Of a stretch of 34,490 bases of DNA, positions 31,115 through 34,490 are shown in pieces. The notes under the pieces were generated by a model. That model did no database searches. It had not been told where the DNA came from and saw only the letters and a program-made list of their open reading frames with translations. The position numbers and the translations under genes are program-made. Within the stretch, counting starts at the first letter, position 1; each line of letters opens with the position of its first letter. This stretch comes from Protostelium mycophagum (lineage: Eukaryota > Evosea > Variosea > Protosteliida > Protosteliaceae): contig KV921170.1 of the NCBI GenBank assembly GCA_002081555.1, forward strand, positions 1 to 34,490. The letters are read 5' to 3'.

Positions 31115-34025
31115 CTATTTCCTTGCTATTTTTGGTAATATTGACCCCGACCGGGACGAGGCCGTGACTGCTGCCGTTCCTCCGAACGACACATCCACTG
31201 TTGGCGGAATGACGGCCATCTGTATCACGTGAGTTTGACATACTGTCATCTCGTACCTTTTCGGTCTTTTTTGGGACGTTCATTTCGCTCCACCGAACTC
31301 GATTGTTGGTGATGTTCTCAACACACTTGTTCAACTCTGGAAATAGCTGCTCCAATTTTTTGTACAGCGGCAGCACGATGAAATCAACGAAGTTCAGTGT
31401 TAGTTTCTGTTGATCAGAGTCCTCTCTGTTCATATATGCAGATATATTCAACCCCTTGCTCCTCTCCACATCTCCCTGGACAAATGTCATTTTGACACGT
31501 ATGACGTCTGACGTTGGCTAACCTGGTTCAGCATCTCTTCAAAAAGGCTGTCTGACCACCATTTTGAGGTGTCCCACGGCCTTGCAATGTTTGAAATGTC
31601 TGCGGCGTGAAGCAAGATGGTGCTGATGATGGTCCTGTGATCTTTGCTCATTTTGTCTAACAGCACATCTTCCTCAGAAAACGCGGTGAGCTTGGATACC
31701 AACTCGAAATGCATGCCTAGTGGAGTCAATTTCTAAGATGACGCATCTTCATCTTACCCATATCTGTGGACAAGATGATGCTCAAGATGATCCTTCTGGC
31801 CTCTTTTTCATCCTCCGCACTAAGATTTGCTAATAAATTATGTTCTGGTGCGGTGATGATCTTCCACCCAGTACTTCCATGAAAATTCTCCAGAACTGAT
31901 TGGTCGTTGTAGATGAGGGCGAGTTCTGTTCTCGCCGACACTTGGAAAGAATTATTAAGACCAGGGTGTCCCACATCGTGAGCGAGAGCACTGATCATGA
32001 TGCACAGAACGTCTAGTTGAGAGAGGCAAAGAGAGGCACCACTGTGTTTCAACATCATGTAACTCATCTGTGTGACGTCCACCGCGTGTCTGAAATTGTG
32101 GTATGGATTGTCATTGTAAGATTGGTTCAGTGATCTCATGTATAAAAATAGACTCTTCGGTGTGATGTTGAAGTCATCCAACAGTTTGAGATCACGAAAG
32201 ATGACCGCCATAAAGACTTCCAATTCCTGGTCCGTATAAGCCCACACTTGAAAATCCCAATTGTCCACTATAGAAAGTGCCCTCTCTTGGTCTTCTTCTG
32301 AGATGGCGTTGTTGAAGGCGACAGCTTTGGCTTGTATGGACAACACACTGCCAGTGTGCTGCAACCGCGCTTGGATGCGGCGAGGATGCATCACTTTCTT
32401 TGTGAATTGCACCACAATAAAGTCTTTTGCCATGTCTTGTTCTTTTGTCGACCACTTCTCGTTGATGTTGGCGGATAGAATCTGATCTATTTTTGGCTGA
32501 TGCAAATCACTTGCGGCAAGGTAATGTCTGATGTTCATCAAGTTTCTCTTGTAACTCTCCATATCCACAGTTCTTAAGGTGTTGAGATTCCTTACAGCTC
32601 TATTCACCACTTGGACAGATCAGCAGACGTCACCGTCGAAAAACTCACTTTGGAAAGGTGTCAGGAAGGCTTCGTCCTTCTTTTTGATTTCCTCCTTCAT
32701 CTTTGCTCCCTCATGTATCGCGAGACTCATTTTAAGCTCAGTATTCGCCTTCTTTAAGTTTTCCAGTTCTGACTCCAACTCTGCCAGCCGAGTATGGCTC
32801 ACAATCATCTGTGCAGCATCACCATCGTCTCATCAGCTATCAACTTACATCTGAGCTCTCGAGCCTTTTAGAGAGGTTGAATAGCTGTCTTCGCAAGAAT
32901 TTTGACTCTAAATAATGATGGCTGACAGCCTTGAGTGTTTCTAAAGTGATGGGTGCCTGCAAAAATTCCAGAGCTCCAGAGCGGAGCGCTCTGTTGTACA
33001 CCTCTGCACTTCTCGCGTTTGACATGTCTAGAATAATTTACAATCTTCTATATCGTTGTAGACTTACATATGAGGGGGATTTGTCCTTCATAAGCTCTGC
33101 CCTCTTTGAGCGAGACAAGAAAATCGAAACCTTGCAGTTCCGTTACAAACTGATAGAATATCAAATCAAACGGTTCCTGTGCATTATGTTGCCTCTCTTG
33201 GACCAATTTGAGAGCTTGTTGGCTATTCTCTGCGCTGTAAACTGCGAGAATTAGCTTGAAAAGAAGTAATAAAACCTACCTTTAAACATGATTTCGTCTA
33301 AAAATCTTTTTGTGGTGAGACACAAAGTTCTATCTTGACCAATCACCAGGACCTGCAGCTCAATTACTGATTCATTGATATTCATCAACATACCTCCACA
33401 GATGCTGGGTTTTGGGTTGATTTCGCGATCGACAGCAAAGTCATCCACAAGAGCTGATTATTGCCACTATTATTTGTGGCCGTCGCAGGACCAGCCTCAA
33501 CTAATTTGAGCGCTTCTCGATCTCTCATCGGCAGTTCCCTGCTCAGCCTTTCTTCCCTGTTTAATCCGCGGGAGATCGCTCCTGTGCTTGTTTGCCGCCT
33601 TCATCGATTATCGTTTGTATTGTGTTGATTGTCTGTCATACCGAAGGGGAATGACTGGAATCGCAGATGGAGGTGGAGATGTTTCCGAAATCTTGCTGTA
33701 ATTTGGTGGTGATGGCTCATCTAAGCTGAAATCTTTTAACACTTTCTTATCCACTGAATATGGGCTCTTTGGTCTCGTCCAAACTGAGAGATATCAGTAA
33801 TGACGTAAGGACAACTTGGCTGCCTTCACCATTTGTTGGCCCCAACCTCGTGCTGAGAATTGGAGGCGGCGACACAGATCGCTCAACTGGTCTTATAGTG
33901 GCTGCTGGACTGATTGCCAAAAGGTCATTTAATGTGGCAGCTCCATTTGTGACCATCAACCCAGGCCTTCTATAAGCTGGTGGCTTTGTTCTCTGTGATA
34001 ATTCACCATCGACTGAGGTGATCAT
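31115..34025 (-). CDS. regA: RegA-like response regulator / class I cyclic-nucleotide phosphodiesterase
   Basis: Eleven exons (34025-33830, 33783-33642, 33598-33394, 33352-33280, 33241-33068, 33027-32849, 32808-32649, 32609-31758, 31716-31523, 31475-31257, 31219-31115) give 832 aa. Residues 1-180 are Ser/Pro-rich and disordered. A receiver-type domain (about 182-310) runs from VLVIGQD to FLQAPITLETL. A coiled coil (LAELESELENLKKANTEL) leads into a PDE domain with the metal site YHNFRHAVDV, LAHDVGHPGLNNSF and LLHAADISN. This is the layout of Dictyostelium RegA, the cAMP phosphodiesterase activated by a phosphorelay during sporulation. Here the phospho-acceptor Asp is Gln (FDLIFYQF) and the conserved Lys is Ala (LQAP), so the receiver looks unphosphorylatable. 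The PDE part is intact. The C-terminus could instead read on to 30975 if the last intron (31220-31256) is not removed. Upstream coding exons beyond 34025 cannot be ruled out. Confidence 0.85.
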
Positions 34026-34294
34026 GTTGAATCTTTTTCGTTCTTCGAGGCTCACAAACAAATCCTCCCTGGGTTGTAGATTGTTTTTCGACTACGAAGG
34101 GCGGAATCTCCCTGGCAACTTCCAGTTAATCTCCTTCGAAGGCTGTACAATAGACTGAGGTGATCATGTTGAATCTTTTTCGTTCTTCGAGGCTCACAAA
34201 CAAATCCTCCCTGGGTTGTAGATTGTTTTTCGACTACGAAGGGCGGAATCTCCCTGGCAACTTCCAGTTAATCTCCTTCGAAGGCTGTACAATA
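34011..34294. repeat. Perfect 142-bp tandem duplication at the RegA-like start
   Basis: 34011-34152 and 34153-34294 are identical copies, apart from the last base or two. The unit carries the chosen start codon (minus strand, 34025) and a tattgtacag that looks like a splice acceptor. The second copy places an extra ATG at 34167 that opens a 13-codon frame ending in TAA. Confidence 0.9.
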
Positions 34295-34490
34295 AAATAT
34301 TCTTGATAAAAACTGACCGACAAATGAGCGGTAAGACCAGTGGAGTGATATTGTTGTGTTGCATTGTGAGGGTGCAACAATTGGTGAGGAAATCCTCGCC
34401 AGAGATAAACTCCATCTTGAAGAGACTGAATCAAATGGATTGACGCCACAGGACTAAGATGTGCAGCAGCTCTCTCGACATAATATTCAC
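34295..34490 (-). other. Open frame running off the right edge, possible upstream exon or gene end
   Basis: The minus strand is open from the right edge through VERAAAHLSPVASIHL and DGVYLWRGFPHQLLHPHN to about 34325, where a GT donor (gtcagttttt) could pair with the tattgtacag acceptor in the duplicated block. It reads like coding sequence, but I recognise no family. It may be the N-terminal exon of the RegA-like gene or the last exon of another gene. Confidence 0.35.

Noticed and set aside
1-34490. tRNA, rRNA, CRISPR arrays, prokaryotic operons, transposase or viral genes
   Set aside because: None was seen; the only repeats are the minisatellite, the 142-bp duplication and short palindromes.

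Overview
The window is eukaryotic nuclear DNA, dense with genes that are broken by many short GT-AG introns (mostly 37-50 nt). I read fifteen genes with good support, plus a partial acidic repeat gene at the left edge and a few weak gene-like stretches. A RegA-type response-regulator/phosphodiesterase, several secreted proteins with slime-mould character and the very short introns point to an amoebozoan. The pairing of an alpha-1,3-glucanase with a thaumatin-like glucan-binding protein fits a fungus-eating protostelid such as Planoprotostelium or Protostelium. The organism is inferred from gene content, not from a marker gene. One 142-base assembly gap (N) lies at 21490-21631.

Left part (1-10221). 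An acidic STEEDEE repeat gene runs off the left edge. About 1.9 kb with little gene content follows (hairpin, weak gene-like pieces). Then come four secreted-protein genes in a row: a GPI-type protein with fibronectin-III-like modules (2540-4361, +), a thaumatin-like protein with N-terminal CBM52-like modules (4449-6341, -), a GPI-anchored GH71 alpha-1,3-glucanase (6961-8756, -) and an orphan secreted protein (9220-9979, +). Together they look like a cell-surface and fungal-wall-attack neighbourhood.

Middle (10222-22858). These are housekeeping genes, several in head-to-head pairs with promoters of about 115 bp: a hemerythrin (HHE) protein; mitochondrial ribosomal protein mL64 facing the ER translocon factor OPTI/RAB5IF; a nuclear protein that may be SLF2/CANIN-like; ATP synthase OSCP; RNA polymerase I subunit A49 facing the Sar1 exchange factor SEC12/PREB; and a class I methyltransferase. 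The A49 gene holds what looks like a U12-type AT-AC intron.

Right part (22859-34490). A palindrome-rich promoter separates the methyltransferase from a 27-exon full-length ABCB (MDR-type) transporter. The ABC gene meets a CAMK/SNF1-like kinase tail to tail. Beyond it lies the RegA-like gene, whose receiver domain has lost the phospho-acceptor aspartate. A perfect 142-bp tandem duplication sits just upstream of its start. Across the window, short palindromes (TGACGTCA, GCGGCAAAGCCGC) and a GGCGG(G)AAA motif recur inside introns more often than I would expect by chance.

Exon models were built by hand: splice junctions were placed so that reading frames and family motifs stay continuous. All multi-exon totals below are exact multiples of three except where noted.
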